Positions 1-7,790 of a DNA stretch of 29,422 bases are shown here, in pieces. Source of the DNA: a virus; the IMG/VR virus record IMGVR_UViG_3300035158_000255, positions 1 to 29,422 of that record. The stretch is one strand, 5' to 3'. Below the pieces are notes generated by a model, which worked only from the letters and a program-made list of their open reading frames with translations, had not been told where the DNA came from and made no database searches. The position numbers and the translations under genes are program-made. Position 1 is the stretch's first letter. Each line of letters begins with the position of its first letter.

Positions 1-309
1 CATGTGAAGCCGTGGCTGCAGTTTTTCCATACCACCGAGGGCCAGTCTGGTGTTGATGAACGGAACATCGAACATCTTACCGTACCACGAGGCCCACATC
101 CAGGAATCTTCTAGGTATTCTTTGATGTCCTTGACCAACAGTGAATCGTCAGCCATTGATTCACAAGCGTACTTCTTATCGTCTCCTCGGAAGATCACCA
201 GGTTGACTTTATCACCGACCATATCACAGGCACCGAAAGACACGATCCGACCTACATTGGCTCTCAGGTTCGTTGTTTCAATGTCGAACGCCACGATTCG
301 TGGTAACAT
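1..309 (-). CDS. DnaQ/PolB-like 3'-5' exonuclease (RNase H fold), partial at window edge
   Basis: This is the N-terminal part of a protein that runs off the left edge. Near the N-terminus it has the Exo I motif FDIETTNL (D and E as metal ligands) followed by GRIVSFGA. About 85 residues in is WYGKMFDVPFINTRL, matching the Exo II pattern in which an aspartate follows a conserved Y/N-G-K. This arrangement is typical of the predicted 3'-5' exonucleases related to the PolB proofreading domain, which are common in phages as stand-alone enzymes or polymerase domains. The C-terminus is missing, so I cannot tell which applies. I chose the ATG at 309 because GGGGGTGG lies just upstream; in-frame ATGs at 321 and 339 are alternatives. 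It is the last visible gene of the leftward operon, 60 bases after its neighbour. Confidence 0.75.
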   Translation of the reverse strand, partial: MLPRIVAFDIETTNLRANVGRIVSFGACDMVGDKVNLVIFRGDDKKYACESMADDSLLVKDIKEYLEDSWMWASWYGKMFDVPFINTRLALGGMEKLQPRLHM

Positions 310-369
310 CACCACCCCCATATGAAATTGCTTAGCCATAAAGTTTTTTGACAACTAAATATTACAACA

Positions 370-573
370 CTATTTCACACGTTTATCCACCCAGAGGCGT
401 TTTTTGACCCACTTCCCCAGATGTCGCTCTTTCCACAGACCAGTCTCTATGGGTACAAACTTCCAACGTTTAATATCTAGACCTGGTATAGTTTTCTTCC
501 CGAGCCACACGTAGAAGCGTACCCATAGGGATTGGTCTTTTAATTCCTGACTCATGGACCGTTCGTAGTCCAC
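370..573 (-). CDS. Small basic hypothetical protein (67 aa)
   Basis: A 67-residue protein rich in K, R and W, with a C-terminal half carrying KERHLGKWVKKRLWVDKRVK. No family is recognised. The start is taken as GTG at 573, preceded by GAGG with a 7-base gap; the next in-frame ATG (555) has no ribosome-binding site. It begins 3 bases after the stop of the upstream gene, as expected inside a coupled operon. The basic, tryptophan-rich composition would suit nucleic-acid binding, but that is only inference. It lies between the lysis-region genes and the partial exonuclease. Confidence 0.55.
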   Translation of the reverse strand: MDYERSMSQELKDQSLWVRFYVWLGKKTIPGLDIKRWKFVPIETGLWKERHLGKWVKKRLWVDKRVK

Positions 574-575
574 CG

Positions 576-788
576 TCAGTCCTCGTCGGCAAACCTGATC
601 TCAAGTATGCCCACACCCTCAAGAAACTCCTCTACACCCTTGATGACGAGGTTGGCAACGGCGCAGTAGAACCCGTAGTCCACCGCATCAATGACGGCTG
701 GCAGCTCCAGCTTGTCATCAATGTAAGTGGCGATGTACTCAACCGCCTCCTGCCGGGTCTTTTCGATGTCGATGGTGAATAAGGCCAT
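576..788 (-). CDS. Small acidic hypothetical protein (70 aa)
   Basis: A 70-residue, mostly helical and acidic protein starting MALFTIDIEKTRQEAVEYIA. No family is recognised. The reading frame stays open further upstream, but the ATG at 788 has a strong ribosome-binding site (AGGGGGAAAGGA) directly before it, so the longer version is not used here. The first 50 bases overlap, in another frame, the end of the CxxC microprotein at 739-912. The motif DAVDYGFYCAVANLVIKGVEEFLEGVGILEIRF suggests one packed helical domain with a final beta strand. Function unknown. Confidence 0.6.
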   Translation of the reverse strand: MALFTIDIEKTRQEAVEYIATYIDDKLELPAVIDAVDYGFYCAVANLVIKGVEEFLEGVGILEIRFADED

Positions 789-912
789 TCCTTTCCCCCT
801 GCTTCTGTCTATGCACCATTGCATAGAGCTTTTCAATATCTTTCTTCCAAAACAATGTCGGCTCTCCACAGTGCCGACACTTCACGATCACACCTTTACT
901 TGGTTTTTCCAT
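739..912 (-). CDS. CxxC microprotein (57 aa) overlapping both neighbours
   Basis: A 57-residue protein starting MEKPSKGVIVKCRHCGEPTLFW. It has a single CxxC pair followed by GEPTLFWKK, like half of a zinc knuckle, and a basic C-terminus (HHRHRKDP). Two cysteines alone cannot form a four-cysteine site, so dimerisation or use of the C-terminal histidines would be needed. GAGG lies about 8 bases before the ATG. Its 5' end overlaps the holin candidate by 17 bases, and its 3' end overlaps the next gene by 50 bases in another frame. That long overlap is the main reason for doubt. No family recognised. Confidence 0.45.
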   Translation of the reverse strand: MEKPSKGVIVKCRHCGEPTLFWKKDIEKLYAMVHRQKQGERNGLIHHRHRKDPAGGG

Positions 913-1240
913 TGGTGATCCTCAGGAACGCACTGAGAGCCGACCACGGCCCCCACGAAATAGCAGCCACGCCGATGAACGGCAACTGTATCTCGGCTAC
1001 CACATATACCAGAATGAACAGTACGCCGAAGATGACCAGCCCGAAGAACGCCTTACCGCTACCCTGTGAGCAGGTCCATTCCCAGAACTGCCCGAGGGTA
1101 GGCACTAACACCTTCATATCCTTTCTGAGCTGGCTATACAGGTAGGTTCCGTAAAGAAATAACCCGATGACCAATGCCCACCCCAACGGTATGGGCACTC
1201 TCGATACAGCATCGATAATCTCGTGTAGAGCTTCAACCAT
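896..1240 (-). CDS. Two-helix membrane protein, holin candidate
   Basis: A 114-residue protein with two clear hydrophobic segments, roughly residues 18-37 (LGWALVIGLFLYGTYLY) and 63-84 (AFFGLVIFGVLFILVYVVAEI), plus a weaker third near WGPWSALSAFL. The loop between them is polar. Size, membrane topology and position two genes downstream of the lysozyme fit a class II-type holin, which makes the hole that lets endolysin cross the inner membrane. There is no sequence signature that proves this, since holins diverge strongly. Its ATG directly follows the upstream stop (TAAATG), so translation is probably coupled. The other candidate for this role is the single-pass protein at 3272-3559. Confidence 0.6.
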   Translation of the reverse strand: MVEALHEIIDAVSRVPIPLGWALVIGLFLYGTYLYSQLRKDMKVLVPTLGQFWEWTCSQGSGKAFFGLVIFGVLFILVYVVAEIQLPFIGVAAISWGPWSALSAFLRITNGKTK

Positions 1241-1462
1241 TTAATCACCACCACTCTTTGTTCCGGTTCCACTTGTTGTATATATAATCCAATCCTCTCT
1301 CCACGGGGCTTGCCACCAATATTGGGGATATGTGGGGTACCGCAAGGGGATGGGTACATAATACGGTTGCGGAGAAGGATACCAACGCTCCTCTTTTTCG
1401 AGTACTTCCCGCAACTTCCTAATTTCTTCTATTAATTCCTGTGTTTCAGTTTTTTCACACAC
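1241..1462 (-). CDS. Coiled-coil plus Pro/Tyr/Trp-rich small protein (73 aa)
   Basis: A 73-residue protein with two distinct parts. Residues ~5-27 form a charged coiled-coil stretch (ETQELIEEIRKLREVLEKEE). Residues ~28-56 are very rich in proline, tyrosine and tryptophan (for example PSPQPYYVPIPLRYP), followed by a short polar tail. The start is a GTG at 1462; AGGGGGTG, which overlaps the lysozyme stop codon, is its ribosome-binding site. It is sandwiched between lysozyme and holin candidate, so a role in lysis or envelope contact is possible, but no family is recognised. The aromatic/proline tract is unusual for a phage protein of this size. Confidence 0.6.
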   Translation of the reverse strand: MCEKTETQELIEEIRKLREVLEKEERWYPSPQPYYVPIPLRYPTYPQYWWQAPWREDWIIYTTSGTGTKSGGD

Positions 1463-1464
1463 AC

Positions 1465-1887
1465 CTAATCACCCCCTCCGTTTTTCCATAAGGCCACGAG
1501 ATATATACCCCTGGTTCCCACCTGACCGAACCACACGCTGTCCATCATGTGCCGGGGCACCTCGTCATGCCTACCCTCTTTCACCGCGGCGATCAGGTTC
1601 CTGAACTTGAGAAACCCCGAATGACCCAGGTTAAACCTCATGTCAAGCAACACCCGCTGGCGATGCTCCGGCAAACACGACCACATAGAGTTAAATATAT
1701 CTTTTAGATCATCATAGCACTCATCAATGTCATTTTGAAACAGATACCATATCTCATCATCGGTCAGACCCTTGCCGGATAGGTTGCGACCAATGCCGAT
1801 AGTGATGATCTCCGGTTTGAGGGGGTCAGGATACGGGAAATGCCTGGTGCCCTCGTGCCTGATCAACTGTCCTTCAAGCTCAGTCAT
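1465..1887 (-). CDS. Endolysin, GH24 phage lysozyme (T4/P22 type)
   Basis: A 140-residue glycoside hydrolase of the T4/lambdoid lysozyme family, which cuts the N-acetylmuramic acid to N-acetylglucosamine bond of peptidoglycan. The N-terminal signature LIRHEGTRHFPYPDPLKPE is followed by IITIGIGRN. This gives the expected catalytic layout with E12, D21 and T29 (family pattern E-x8-D-x5/7-T). The C-terminal block GTRGIYLVALWKNGG fits the usual conserved R..E..LW..G region. There is no signal peptide or signal-anchor, so release would need a holin. The start ATG overlaps the end of the upstream gene by 8 bases. Length is slightly below the usual 150-165 residues of the family. Confidence 0.92.
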   Translation of the reverse strand: MTELEGQLIRHEGTRHFPYPDPLKPEIITIGIGRNLSGKGLTDDEIWYLFQNDIDECYDDLKDIFNSMWSCLPEHRQRVLLDMRFNLGHSGFLKFRNLIAAVKEGRHDEVPRHMMDSVWFGQVGTRGIYLVALWKNGGGD

Positions 1888-2104
1888 CGTTTAACCCCGT
1901 GACGAAGACACCAGTACCCGCCTGTTCATCGGTGAGCAAATGGGGGTCGAGCAATGCCTCCAGCTCGTGATGGGCCTCGGTCAATACTTCCGATGCCCTC
2001 ACGGAGAACTCGCTGTCGTTCCCGTTCTCGTCAAACTCCTTGATACCATCCCTGATCATCTCATCATACCATACCGCCTGACGAATCTCGGTCCGTGTGG
2101 CCAT
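1880..2104 (-). CDS. Small acidic hypothetical protein (74 aa)
   Basis: A 74-residue acidic, helical protein beginning MATRTEIRQAVWYDEMIRDG and ending in GTGVFVTGLNDD. No family is recognised. The start ATG at 2104 shares its A with the stop of the preceding gene (TGATG), a classic coupling overlap, so I prefer it to the GTG immediately upstream. Its 3' end overlaps the lysozyme start by 8 bases. Given this tight link to the lysozyme it may be co-produced with the lysis proteins, but nothing in the sequence shows its role. Confidence 0.6.
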   Translation of the reverse strand: MATRTEIRQAVWYDEMIRDGIKEFDENGNDSEFSVRASEVLTEAHHELEALLDPHLLTDEQAGTGVFVTGLNDD

Positions 2105-2214
2105 CACTTCTTCTCCTCTGTCAACCTTTTCTCCAACCGAACAATGATCTGCCTGAGTTCTTCCTGCTGTTTTCTAAGCTTGCGGAGTTCATTCTGTGTA
2201 TCTTCATCGGCCAT
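2104..2214 (-). CDS. 36-residue coiled-coil microprotein
   Basis: An open frame of 36 codons starting MADEDTQNELRKLRKQQEEL. It is almost entirely a charged helix with leucine/isoleucine spaced in heptads (L10, L13, L20, I23, I24, L27, L31), that is, a short coiled coil. The ATG lies 1 base after the stop of the upstream gene, and the stop overlaps the next start (TGATG), so the frame is bounded by coupling signals on both sides. This context is the best evidence that it is real. It could be an oligomerisation peptide or a lysis-related accessory. No family recognised. Confidence 0.5.
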   Translation of the reverse strand: MADEDTQNELRKLRKQQEELRQIIVRLEKRLTEEKK

Positions 2215-2215
2215 A

Positions 2216-2989
2216 TCAAGTCACCTTCCCTGGATAAAGAAACGGTGAGCGTCTCTGCTTCCGACGCGGAAGTATTTCGTTGAGCTTGGCGAGGATACCA
2301 TTGAAATCACCCGAGTAATCCGTCTGTTCGCCCGACGCCGACACCATGAAGAACCCATGGGTTTTTCGTGCCGGGTCATCCGTGGTCATTACCCACAAGT
2401 ACATGGTCGGCTCATAGGGGTTGGTGACGCTTGCCGAATCATCCACGGAGGTCCAAAAGTAAACACCATCAAGGCCGTCTATACCCCCGCCAGACTCGGT
2501 ACACTCGGGGCTACCCAACGATACGGAGTGAAGTCTTACCCCGCCGGACGAGGGGGACAAACCCTCCAGCCGGTATAACTCCAGCCCGGTATTACACCTG
2601 GCCGGCAACCCCTCACCGACACAGATGATCTTATCGGTCGTGTCCTCTGAATAAACCGGGATCCTGTCATTGTATGTATCAGGTTCGACAATGAATCCAC
2701 CCGATGCTTGACACTCTCCGCCCACGAACATAGACCAAACATAATGGGCGGGCATGATTGCCTCGGGAGCGGAAAGCTTGCCCCGCTCCATGTACCATAT
2801 CGCCACGGAACTTGTTGCCCCCGCGTGGACAAGTGTGCAGGTGGGGTCAAGGGGGGCAAGGCTTGTGGGAATCGCACTCTCATCGAGGGGTATCTCCGAC
2901 ACAGATATGGTGGGGGCGGAAGTGAATGTACCGTATCCTATCACAATAATGTCGTTCCACTCGGAAACTTTATATCGGTCCCAAACCAT
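2216..2989 (-). CDS. Hypothetical protein (257 aa), beta-rich, possibly virion-associated
   Basis: A 257-residue protein of unknown family. Composition (many S, T, G, V, Y; few K) and alternating hydrophobic patterns such as NDIIVIGYGTFTSAPTISVS suggest a beta-rich fold, as in phage appendage or receptor-contact proteins. The C-terminus is short and basic (LPRRKQRRSPFLYPGK). Five cysteines are spread through it (Cys51, Cys93, Cys122, Cys131 and Cys162). The start overlaps the previous stop (TAATG), with GGAGAGGTGGGA as ribosome-binding site. It sits between the membrane coiled-coil protein and the lysozyme, an unusual place for a structural gene, so it may have moved in as an accessory. Confidence 0.7.
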   Translation of the reverse strand: MVWDRYKVSEWNDIIVIGYGTFTSAPTISVSEIPLDESAIPTSLAPLDPTCTLVHAGATSSVAIWYMERGKLSAPEAIMPAHYVWSMFVGGECQASGGFIVEPDTYNDRIPVYSEDTTDKIICVGEGLPARCNTGLELYRLEGLSPSSGGVRLHSVSLGSPECTESGGGIDGLDGVYFWTSVDDSASVTNPYEPTMYLWVMTTDDPARKTHGFFMVSASGEQTDYSGDFNGILAKLNEILPRRKQRRSPFLYPGKVT

Positions 2990-3285
2990 TATCCCACCTC
3001 TCCATCCATGTGCAACTGCTTCTTCCTGGTCGCCAACCTCGGGGGCACAACAAAAGCCCCTTCTTGCCGAAGTGCAAATACGACATGAGAACGGGCTTGT
3101 TTCTCCTCAATACTATATCGTGATACCATCTCCGCGGTGGCCTTGGCAACGACATCTGACCAGGATAATGTCGGACAGTCCTGCAAGACCTCATAGGCTA
3201 CCTCAACAGCCACCGATGAATAGAACTTAAAATCGATCTCTCTTGTTCTTGCGTTATAGTAGTTTCTTTCTTCAGCGGATGGCAT
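2989..3285 (-). CDS. Hypothetical protein (98 aa)
   Basis: A 98-residue soluble protein beginning MPSAEERNYYNARTREIDFK. It is largely helical, with a basic C-terminal part (PPRLATRKKQLHMD). No family recognised. I start it at the ATG at 3285, which has GAGGGCAAGG upstream; the frame also offers a TTG one codon earlier. The gene overlaps the end of the upstream membrane protein by 14 bases and the start of the downstream gene by one base (TAATG). Function unknown; it lies in the stretch that carries the lysis genes. Confidence 0.6.
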   Translation of the reverse strand: MPSAEERNYYNARTREIDFKFYSSVAVEVAYEVLQDCPTLSWSDVVAKATAEMVSRYSIEEKQARSHVVFALRQEGAFVVPPRLATRKKQLHMDGEVG

Positions 3286-3559
3286 CAACCTTGCCCTCTA
3301 AACGCTCCAGTGATTTATTTATATTCTTTAACTGCGCACTCATCTCACCCAGCATCACATCAATATCGTGCTGTCTGGCTCGTAGCACGGCGATGTCAGA
3401 ACAATTCTCGTCAACATCGGTCTTAATATTCTCCAACCTGATAAGCTGTGCCGCCCATGCACCACCCATGCCGAAGATGATCGCCACAACCGTCAGTACC
3501 GCCACAAGAGTCTTGGGTGAAAACTCCACCCGTCCGTTTCCGTTCATCTTTATCAGCAT
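3272..3559 (-). CDS. Single-pass membrane protein with periplasmic coiled coil (i-spanin or holin-like)
   Basis: A 95-residue protein with a short basic N-terminus, one hydrophobic helix at about residues 18-37 (TLVAVLTVVAIIFGMGGAWA), then a charged helical region ending with heptad-like LKNINKSLERLEGKVDAIR. This topology (N-terminal anchor, coiled-coil ectodomain) resembles inner-membrane spanins of the Rz type and also some holin-associated proteins. No outer-membrane lipoprotein partner (Rz1) with a lipobox was found nearby, so the spanin reading is uncertain. AAGGAG sits 5 bases before the ATG, a strong site. It is the first gene of the lysis stretch and follows a 60-base gap, so it may be separately boosted. 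Confidence 0.6.
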   Translation of the reverse strand: MLIKMNGNGRVEFSPKTLVAVLTVVAIIFGMGGAWAAQLIRLENIKTDVDENCSDIAVLRARQHDIDVMLGEMSAQLKNINKSLERLEGKVDAIR

Positions 3560-3571
3560 CGTTTCTCCTTA

Positions 3572-3600
3572 AAAATAATGCACATGGTGGTCATTGTCAA
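3572..3600 (-). promoter_or_regulatory. Possible sigma70 promoter before the lysis region
   Basis: On the minus strand, a perfect -35 TTGACA (3595-3600) is separated by exactly 17 bases from TATTTT (3572-3577), a 4/6 match to the -10 box. It lies in the 60-base gap upstream of the membrane protein at 3559. Transcription would begin near 3565, inside the AAGGAG ribosome-binding site, which weakens the case. A slightly different start point or chance are both possible. Confidence 0.3.
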
Positions 3601-3620
3601 CAACAACAAGCACTGCCGGG

Positions 3621-6600
3621 TTATTTCTTCCTGTCCTCCGCTTGGAGAATATTCAATGTCTCAGAGAACTTGGTCTTTTTATATTTCTGGATGTATCCGA
3701 GTTTGCGTGCCCATTCAAGGTTTTCCTGTCTGGCCGCTTCGTTGGGGGCGTTCTTTTGCCAGCCATAGAAGATGGCGGCTCGGTTGTAATCGTCATGAGC
3801 ATCGAACATATCCCACCAATGGATTGGTAGTCCTTTGTTCTTTTCATAGGTGTCAAATATCCGAAATGCATACGCCCTCAACATACGGTCCATCTCTGTA
3901 TCCATCGGCAGGGTGGCAATCCAGTTTTGCACATCTGATCTGCTCTTGGTTCCATCCCAATATAAGTCCATCTGTTTCTTGAGATCGACCTTGAGCAGAT
4001 TTCTCTTAGCCCCATATTCATTGGTCAGCTCGACAGCATCTTCCTGGGCTTTAGGGTCAACAATCATTACCCGCTTGAGTATCCTATTCAGGCCGGGGGT
4101 TTCGGCCAATATCTGACGAGTGGTTTTCTTCCTCTGTTCCTTATCAAGGGCGGCAAAAGCAAGGTATTTTGTACCCCCCATCGCTTCTACGAAAAAATTG
4201 TTATGGGTAATCAGTGCGCCTGCGGCGTTTTCCAATCTTCGGGGAGACACTTGGGGTAGTCCGGCCCCTTTTGTGGCCTCACCAATCATATTGTAAAACT
4301 CCGGCACCGTCTTGGCCGTCTCGCCATAGTCAGCAATCTTATCAGCATTGGGCATCGTCTCAGAGTTATAATACCAATTCTTGTTATAGAAATATCCATA
4401 GGCGGCGGCAAGTACAGGCACAGGCATCATAAACCTAGAGGTTATGTTTGCCTTGCCCATCGCCTTCCACCGTGCTTTGGTCGGTGTGTACCCAAACGCC
4501 AACTTACCAACGGCGGCATCAGCAACATTAATAATAGCCGCCATTGGCTCGGGAATGGGGAGCGTCAGCACATATCCATACTGACGACCCTGATTGTCCT
4601 CATCATACATCATGGGCATGGGGATGGTTAGATTCCTTGATCGAGTATCCTCTGGAACGCTCCTGTGTAATTCGGGGGCCATCATATACGATGCAATAGA
4701 CAACCCCACACCAAGAGACGATAAAGAACCAATTCTCATAGCGGTTTCTGCCGGATGCTCTTTAATGGCCCGACCAAACCCCCGAGACACCTGTGCGTAG
4801 GCATTGAGATAGGGCATAAACGCATCGGCCATCTTGGTATAGTCTCCGCCCTGCGAAAAATCCAGCACCCTACGGGCCAACAGTGTGGCTTCCTCACCCG
4901 AATACCCCTGGCGCACATACCTATCTCTGGTCGCCATGCGGTTCCACAGCTCCCAATGGGAGTTCCACTTGGTCATCATTTCATTGTACTTGCGCCAGAC
5001 ATGGTGATGGTATTTGCCGATCTCGGGCGGGCCGACCTTATATCTTGGCTTGCCGTAAATAGACATCCAATCCATCATGCCGCCCTCTCGGGCGTAATCC
5101 TCAACCTTTGTACCCTCCCAATTCTTCGCCCACACATCACCCTTGACAGACTTGAGGCTCTTTATCCATTGATATGCGGCGGGCAGAAAATGAGGAGAAT
5201 ATGCCCCCTGACCTTTCGTTACGGCGTGCATCTTCGCCATCTCTTTTTGCAAGGGATAGGCGGTGAACCACTGATACCACGCATCAAGGATAAAGTTAAT
5301 CGGACCAAAGGCAGGATTTCCCGGCCCGGTTGCAAAATACCTAACCATACCCGACAGGGAAAACTTGCGGAGATTACCCGCCACCCGAGAGTTCATCACT
5401 GGATCGCTGACCGCCCATGAGTTTGCATATCTGTTTTGCATAAACATGACCTTGGGTGAGCCATCGACCATTGCCGTGACTTTGCTATACCCGCTCGGGG
5501 TTTTCTCGTACTGCACCTTACCCGATTTGGAAGTCTTGAGGGCTTTGGCCGGACGCACCCACGGCTGATCACCCAACGCCCCCTGCTCTGCCCGAGCGTA
5601 CTCAAACAGGGTCTTGTTCGCCCTGTTCTGGGCCACACGCCCCCACGTAGCCACAAGGCTACGAGTAATCAGATAATCAGGGTCAAATACCAGCAGGTCT
5701 TTACTGCCCCGCTCAAGAGATTTTAGACCGCTATCGGTTACAGTCATCGGCTTGCCGCCGTAACTGCGTATCCTGGTGTTATCAAGGTGGTGCAGATATA
5801 GGAACGGATGATAGTTTTCCTGTAGCGATAGCTCGTCAAACCCCTCTTGAGTGATAAGACCTTCCTTGAGCAGAATTTCCCTGTTCATCCGATGGAGGTC
5901 TTTGATAAGACCTTGCGCCCTCTCGATCTTACCCCAATCCTTACCCTCTGTGGCATAGGCTTTCTTGGCATCATCTATCCATGCTTGCTGATGCTCCGGC
6001 CCCTGATCTTTCGGCCAGAACCGTCCGATTTCCTCCGGCGTACCGTCTCTAAAAAACTTATGGGTATTATATTCTTTGGCAAACTCTTTAAACGACCCCT
6101 CAAACCCTCCCGTGGCTTTCATAAAATCATACGCCCTGCGCTTGGTTGCGCCGGAGAGATCGCCAAAGTATTTCAGCCCTAGCCCGAGGCGGTCAATCTC
6201 GATGATACGACTGGCCTGTAGTAACGTACCAAGGGTCTGCATATCTCTGGCATCAAGGTCTTTAAACGCAGACTTCTTGAACGCATCAGCAAGAAACACC
6301 CCATAGCTGTGTCCGCCAGCCACGGCATCACTTCTCATCTCAACCTGCTGGGCCAGCCGAGTGCCTGTCTTGCGTAGCATATTCTTGGCCGGGGACCGAA
6401 TGTCAAACCCATGTTTCTTGATTGACTCCCATGCCTTGCCAAAAGTTACTTTCTCGTCCTGGCGCAAAGCGTCTATCTGTTCCTTTGTAGTCTGTTCAAC
6501 AGCCTGTGCTTTAGGGTCAGTTAGGGGAAGCTCAGGTGGTTCCCTGGAGATGCGAGCGAAACCTTCTTCACCCTTTAATGCTCTCTGAACCTTACTCTTG

Positions 6601-7790
6601 ATTCGCTGTTTTTCTTTCTGCTGATAATCAACCCATTTGTTTCGTATATCAATCAGCTCTGCTACTTTGCCCACCTTATCCAATTTGATCTTATTGCGGG
6701 CCATCTGCCTCATCTGGTCAACAACGATCTTGGCCTCTTTCTTGGGCACGCCATACTGCCGCACCCGATGTTTCCAATACCGATCAAATTTTCTATCGAA
6801 AGATTTCTGTGGGTCGCCTTTTGTTGTAATAGCAAATCCGACATCGGCCAACCACGTAGGAGCTATGTTTTCGATAAACTCCCCTATGTTCTCTGATTCC
6901 TTCGCTGCCTGGAAATACGTCGGGGAGGATACAAACATATTGAGCATCGTATCCACGGTCGGTGCGGCCACGCCGGATATGCCCATGCCCTGTACAATAT
7001 GGGGCGTAGCATTTACCGCCACTCGATATGAGGCTGCTCTTAGCCTGTCCTCAAATGAACCAGGGGTCGTAGTAAACGCATGGGCACCTGTCTTGGCGAA
7101 CCTTTTCATCGCCGCTTTCACCACGGCGGGCTTAGTGGCAAGGGGCGTTACTTTCGGAGAACTCCTGCCCATTACACCGAGGGCCAACATCTGTGCGATC
7201 GTGGCCTCAAGATCAATGCCCGTCTCTGCCCCATGAAAAAGCATCCGACTCCATCTGGGGGCAGTCTCATAGGCTTGGCGGTATTGCTCCGCCTTCTTCG
7301 ACACCCACGGCGTGATCATACCTGTACGCTCGGGGTGGGCGTAGTATTCCCTCGCCCTACTGATAGGCCCGCTAATGGGTGTACCCTCTACGCCCAATGC
7401 TTCCTCGGCAAATTGGGCAGGCAACTCTAACAACCCTGTGGCAAGCTCCCCGGTGGCGGCGGCGGCTCGTTCAATCGCAGACCCAAACCGAGCAAACCCA
7501 TAGCCTGCCGCCTCGGGCGCAGACGGAAAATCCACCTGCCCCTCTCGATAGGTCGGCTCTGCCCGAGTGGTCAAAGGTGCCGCAGGTGTCGTCTGGAAAG
7601 ATATATTGGGCGGGTTGCCGCCGTATTGAGCCAACAGAGACCCGAGAAACTTTTGCCCTTCTTCTGGCTTGTCAGTAAATTTGGGCTTATAATATTTCTC
7701 GTAATAGCTTGATATGAATTTCGCCCTTTCGGGTGCATCCATGTTCTGCCACTCTGGGCCTTGAGATATTTCCTTGATACTTCTGGGCAT
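3621..7790 (-). CDS. Very large candidate DNA-ejection / internal virion protein with LPD38-like region (1389 aa)
   Basis: The longest gene of the window. It lacks an obvious enzyme motif. A region near residues 970-1000 reads ARRVLDFSQGG, then FMPYLNAYAQ about 10 residues later. As I remember it, this matches the A..VL.DFS..G...PF.NA..Q signature of the LPD38 domain of large polyvalent phage proteins, which are often packaged in virions. A hydrophobic segment follows (SLSSLGVGLSIASYMMAPEL), possibly membrane-active. The middle has long charged helices and the N-terminus a proline/alanine-rich stretch. Its place, last of three genes after the tail hub, equals that of ejection proteins in P22 and T7. 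The start overlaps the previous stop (TAATG), with GAGGCG as ribosome-binding site. Ejection function is inferred from size and position. Confidence 0.7.
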   Translation of the reverse strand: MPRSIKEISQGPEWQNMDAPERAKFISSYYEKYYKPKFTDKPEEGQKFLGSLLAQYGGNPPNISFQTTPAAPLTTRAEPTYREGQVDFPSAPEAAGYGFARFGSAIERAAAATGELATGLLELPAQFAEEALGVEGTPISGPISRAREYYAHPERTGMITPWVSKKAEQYRQAYETAPRWSRMLFHGAETGIDLEATIAQMLALGVMGRSSPKVTPLATKPAVVKAAMKRFAKTGAHAFTTTPGSFEDRLRAASYRVAVNATPHIVQGMGISGVAAPTVDTMLNMFVSSPTYFQAAKESENIGEFIENIAPTWLADVGFAITTKGDPQKSFDRKFDRYWKHRVRQYGVPKKEAKIVVDQMRQMARNKIKLDKVGKVAELIDIRNKWVDYQQKEKQRIKSKVQRALKGEEGFARISREPPELPLTDPKAQAVEQTTKEQIDALRQDEKVTFGKAWESIKKHGFDIRSPAKNMLRKTGTRLAQQVEMRSDAVAGGHSYGVFLADAFKKSAFKDLDARDMQTLGTLLQASRIIEIDRLGLGLKYFGDLSGATKRRAYDFMKATGGFEGSFKEFAKEYNTHKFFRDGTPEEIGRFWPKDQGPEHQQAWIDDAKKAYATEGKDWGKIERAQGLIKDLHRMNREILLKEGLITQEGFDELSLQENYHPFLYLHHLDNTRIRSYGGKPMTVTDSGLKSLERGSKDLLVFDPDYLITRSLVATWGRVAQNRANKTLFEYARAEQGALGDQPWVRPAKALKTSKSGKVQYEKTPSGYSKVTAMVDGSPKVMFMQNRYANSWAVSDPVMNSRVAGNLRKFSLSGMVRYFATGPGNPAFGPINFILDAWYQWFTAYPLQKEMAKMHAVTKGQGAYSPHFLPAAYQWIKSLKSVKGDVWAKNWEGTKVEDYAREGGMMDWMSIYGKPRYKVGPPEIGKYHHHVWRKYNEMMTKWNSHWELWNRMATRDRYVRQGYSGEEATLLARRVLDFSQGGDYTKMADAFMPYLNAYAQVSRGFGRAIKEHPAETAMRIGSLSSLGVGLSIASYMMAPELHRSVPEDTRSRNLTIPMPMMYDEDNQGRQYGYVLTLPIPEPMAAIINVADAAVGKLAFGYTPTKARWKAMGKANITSRFMMPVPVLAAAYGYFYNKNWYYNSETMPNADKIADYGETAKTVPEFYNMIGEATKGAGLPQVSPRRLENAAGALITHNNFFVEAMGGTKYLAFAALDKEQRKKTTRQILAETPGLNRILKRVMIVDPKAQEDAVELTNEYGAKRNLLKVDLKKQMDLYWDGTKSRSDVQNWIATLPMDTEMDRMLRAYAFRIFDTYEKNKGLPIHWWDMFDAHDDYNRAAIFYGWQKNAPNEAARQENLEWARKLGYIQKYKKTKFSETLNILQAEDRKK

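Noticed and set aside
4755-5420. 221-codon plus-strand frame opposite the 1389-residue gene
   Set aside because: Shadow of the real gene on the other strand; no ribosome-binding site or recognisable protein. The same applies to plus-strand frames at 6637-7236 and 11334-11981.
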